Assembly: GCA_958296065.1 (NCBI GenBank)
Contig: CATQHX010000008.1
Coordinates: 124,001 to 188,000 of the forward strand
Direction of reading: 5' to 3'
Source of the DNA: Vicinamibacterales bacterium
GTDB taxonomy: Bacteria > Acidobacteriota > Vicinamibacteria > Vicinamibacterales > UBA8438
Length of the DNA stretch: 64,000 nucleotides
Position 1 is the stretch's first letter. Each line of letters opens with the position of its first letter. Positions 62,285 to 64,000 of the stretch are shown in pieces. Under the pieces are notes generated by a model. That model was not told the DNA's origin. It ran no database searches and was given only the letters and a program-made list of their open reading frames with translations. The translations under genes and the position numbers were made by a program.

Positions 62285-62883
62285 GCCGGCAGTTCCCGGT
62301 TGTCGGAGCGCAGCTCGCGCCACGTGAAGTAGATCCGGTCGAGGACGGTCAGCACGGACAATACGAGGATGACCCAGAGCACCGCCGCCATCCGGTTGGT
62401 GAATGCGCCGATCATGAAGAGCACGATGCGTTCCGGGCGCTCCATGAAGCCGACCTTGCAGAGCGGGATGATGGATTCGGCGCGCGCCCGCGTGTAGCTG
62501 GTCATCACCGAGAACGTGAGTGTCAGGGCGGCTATCAGCACGTAGTCCGGCCTGCCGAGCGTGGCGTAGAGGTAGATGAGGCCGGTCAGGATGAACAGGT
62601 CGGAGAAGCGGTCCATGACCGAGTCCCAGAAGCCGCCGAAGCGGGAACTCAGCTTCAGCTCGTCGGCCACCTTCCCGTCGATGAAGTCGAAGATGTTGGC
62701 CACCAGCATGATCCAGCCGGCCAGGCCGAAGCCCCCGACCGCGAGTGCCCAGCCGGCCGCGCCGTTGATGATGACGCCGGTCAGCGTCAGCACGTTAGGG
62801 TGAATCCGAAGCGCGACGCAGAGTGCGATGATGGCGCGGAGCGGGAACAGGCAGGCGCGCCCGATGGCGCCGGTGAACGTCAT
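62281..62883 (-). CDS. CDP-alcohol phosphatidyltransferase family membrane enzyme
   Basis: 200 aa, about six TM helices. Catalytic signature D-x2-D-G-x2-A-x8-G-x3-D-x3-D: FDFIDGKVADELKLSSRFGGFWDSVMDRFSD near residues 66-96. Transfers a phospho-alcohol head group from a CDP-activated lipid (or to one) in the inner membrane, e.g. phosphatidylglycerophosphate or inositol-phosphate synthases; the exact substrate is not readable. Divergent from uvrC, 45 bp between starts; the shared spacer contains TATTATT, a possible -10. Confidence 0.9.
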   Translation of the reverse strand: MTFTGAIGRACLFPLRAIIALCVALRIHPNVLTLTGVIINGAAGWALAVGGFGLAGWIMLVANIFDFIDGKVADELKLSSRFGGFWDSVMDRFSDLFILTGLIYLYATLGRPDYVLIAALTLTFSVMTSYTRARAESIIPLCKVGFMERPERIVLFMIGAFTNRMAAVLWVILVLSVLTVLDRIYFTWRELRSDNRELPA

Positions 62884-62928
62884 TGATGGTCGTCGGATGA
62901 TCTGTGTAACCCTATTATTCTAGGTCGG

Positions 62929-64000
62929 ATGGCGATTCGGGATCTGCGGGACGCGATCGCGCGGCTGCCAGAGCAGCCTGGAGTGTACCTGTACTTCAAC
63001 GATCGTGGCGAGACGATTTACGTCGGCCGGGCGCGCGCGTTGCGCGACCGGGTGCGCAGCTACCTGGGCGCGTACGGCAGCAGCCCGAAGACCGACGCGC
63101 TGCTCGACGAGGCGGTGCGGCTGGAAGTGATCGTGACCGACTCGGTGGTCGAAGCCCTGGCCCTCGAGAACAACCTGATCAAGGCGCGGTCGCCGCGCTA
63201 CAACATCCTCCTGCGGGACGACAAGAACTATCCGTACCTGCAGCTCACTACCGCCGAGGAGTTTCCACGCGTCCTGGTGGCCCGCGAGGTGGCCCGCGAC
63301 GGCAACGTCTACGCCGGACCGTTCATGCCGGCGGCGTTCGCCCGCAAGACGATGTCGCTGACCCACCGGCTGTTCGGTATCCGCTCCTGCAACGAGGTGA
63401 TCACCGGGCAGCGGGACCGCCCTTGCCTGGAGTACGACATCAAGCGCTGCGCCGCGCCCTGCGTGTCCGAGGTCTGCAGCCCGGAGCAGTACGCGGAGTC
63501 GGTCGAGCAGACCCGGCTCTTTCTGGAGGGGCGCACCGACGACGTGATCGACAGCCTGCGGAGCCAGATGCGGGAAGCAGCGGACGAGGAGCGGTACGAG
63601 CGCGCCGCGCAGTGCCGCGACGCGATGCGGACGGTCGAGACGCTGCGCGATCGGCAGCAGAAGATGGCGACCAGCCGGCTCGGCGACCGGGATGCGTTCG
63701 GCGTGAAGCTGGGGCCCGCCGGCGGGGTGATCCAGGTCTTCCAGATGCGTCGCGGGCGCGTGGTGGAGCGCGTCGAGCTGGTGGCGGACGACGTTCGGCC
63801 CGCCACCGACAGCGAGCGCGATCTCGTGCAGGCGGCGGTGCAACAGTTCTACGCGACGCACGACGTGCCGCCCGAGGTGCACGTGCCGGTGGAGGTGGAC
63901 GAGCGCGAGGAGGTGGAGCGCTGGCTCTCCGTGCGGGCCGGGCGTCGGGTGAAGCTCCATGTGCCCAAGCGGGGCGACACGCGCGGGCTGCTGGAGCTGG
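62929..64000 (+). CDS. uvrC: Excinuclease ABC subunit C, 5' part (runs off the window)
   Basis: The ATG at 62929 opens MAIRDLRDAIARLPEQPGVYLYFND and the GIY-YIG catalytic domain (ETIYVGRARALRDRVRSYL), followed by the typical ALALENNLIKARSPRYNILLRDDKNYPYL, the Cys-rich RPCLEYDIKRCAAPC and the UVR helices (EERYERAAQCRDAMRTV). Performs the two incisions of nucleotide excision repair with UvrA/UvrB. The window ends inside the gene at codon about 357 of some 600. uvrA is 3 kb upstream. Confidence 0.96.
   Translation, partial: MAIRDLRDAIARLPEQPGVYLYFNDRGETIYVGRARALRDRVRSYLGAYGSSPKTDALLDEAVRLEVIVTDSVVEALALENNLIKARSPRYNILLRDDKNYPYLQLTTAEEFPRVLVAREVARDGNVYAGPFMPAAFARKTMSLTHRLFGIRSCNEVITGQRDRPCLEYDIKRCAAPCVSEVCSPEQYAESVEQTRLFLEGRTDDVIDSLRSQMREAADEERYERAAQCRDAMRTVETLRDRQQKMATSRLGDRDAFGVKLGPAGGVIQVFQMRRGRVVERVELVADDVRPATDSERDLVQAAVQQFYATHDVPPEVHVPVEVDEREEVERWLSVRAGRRVKLHVPKRGDTRGLLEL

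Noticed and set aside
62920..63960. 346-codon minus-strand frame opposite uvrC
   Set aside because: His/Arg/Leu-rich mirror of uvrC; uvrC is unmistakable on the plus strand.

Overview
High-GC window whose flanks look like the chromosome of an Acidobacteriota member, probably Vicinamibacteria-like. The support is the family content: PadR regulators beside ADOP-type ABC permeases (a hallmark of that phylum), two large TonB-dependent receptors, a TlpA-like redoxin, a bactofilin, and uvrA, uvrC and efp housekeeping genes. No rRNA or cas gene was seen. One tRNA (Thr, anticodon CGT) lies at 56.2 kb. The phylum call is inferred from gene content only.

Layout. 0-7.2 kb: two TonB receptors around a Tat-exported alpha/beta hydrolase, with recombinase and ParB debris. 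7.2-12.8 kb: a gene-poor strip with degenerate type I-E-like CRISPR repeats, a tight three-gene operon of unknown function, a HEPN (AbiU2-like) gene and a UvrD scrap. 12.9-25.6 kb: a TlpA-like protein and an efflux region (two near-complete ADOP permeases, one intact PadR, a TolC-like protein) surrounded by broken copies of PadR, ADOP, HlyD, MacB-type ATPase and ABC-2 permease. 26-30.6 kb: an intact MNT nucleotidyltransferase with a truncated HEPN partner, a second copy of the 338-bp CRISPR-tail repeat with a UvrD N-terminal scrap, a SAP-domain protein, a cupin and several deletion-fusions. 31-36.8 kb: an AAA-ATPase-like/PD-(D/E)XK protein carrying an in-frame palindromic insert, bactofilin, GNAT and small membrane proteins. 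37-55 kb: a mobile/defence island with IS21, IS1-like, IS110, IS1380, ISL3 and ISKra4 elements or fragments, an orphan DNA methyltransferase with a divergent HTH regulator, an Ltp-repeat protein, a GIY-YIG protein, and a GmrSD-like DUF262/DUF1524 nuclease behind a small TM/coiled-coil gene. 56.2-64 kb: conserved core with tRNA-Thr, uvrA, 3-methyladenine glycosylase, efp, a CDP-alcohol phosphatidyltransferase pair and the start of uvrC.

How it fits together. The right end is a DNA-repair/housekeeping block. The 13-26 kb block was an efflux system (PadR repressors, ADOP permeases, HlyD adaptor, MacB ATPase, TolC channel); as read, the ATPase and adaptor are broken and the TolC and two permeases remain. 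The most striking global property is that many genes keep both ends but lack their middles, or are joined in frame to a neighbour. This implies pervasive deletion, or an assembly built from heterogeneous strains. Between the wrecks sit intact accessory genes that look like defence functions: the HEPN protein, MNT, methyltransferase, GmrSD-like nuclease and the unnamed three-gene operon.
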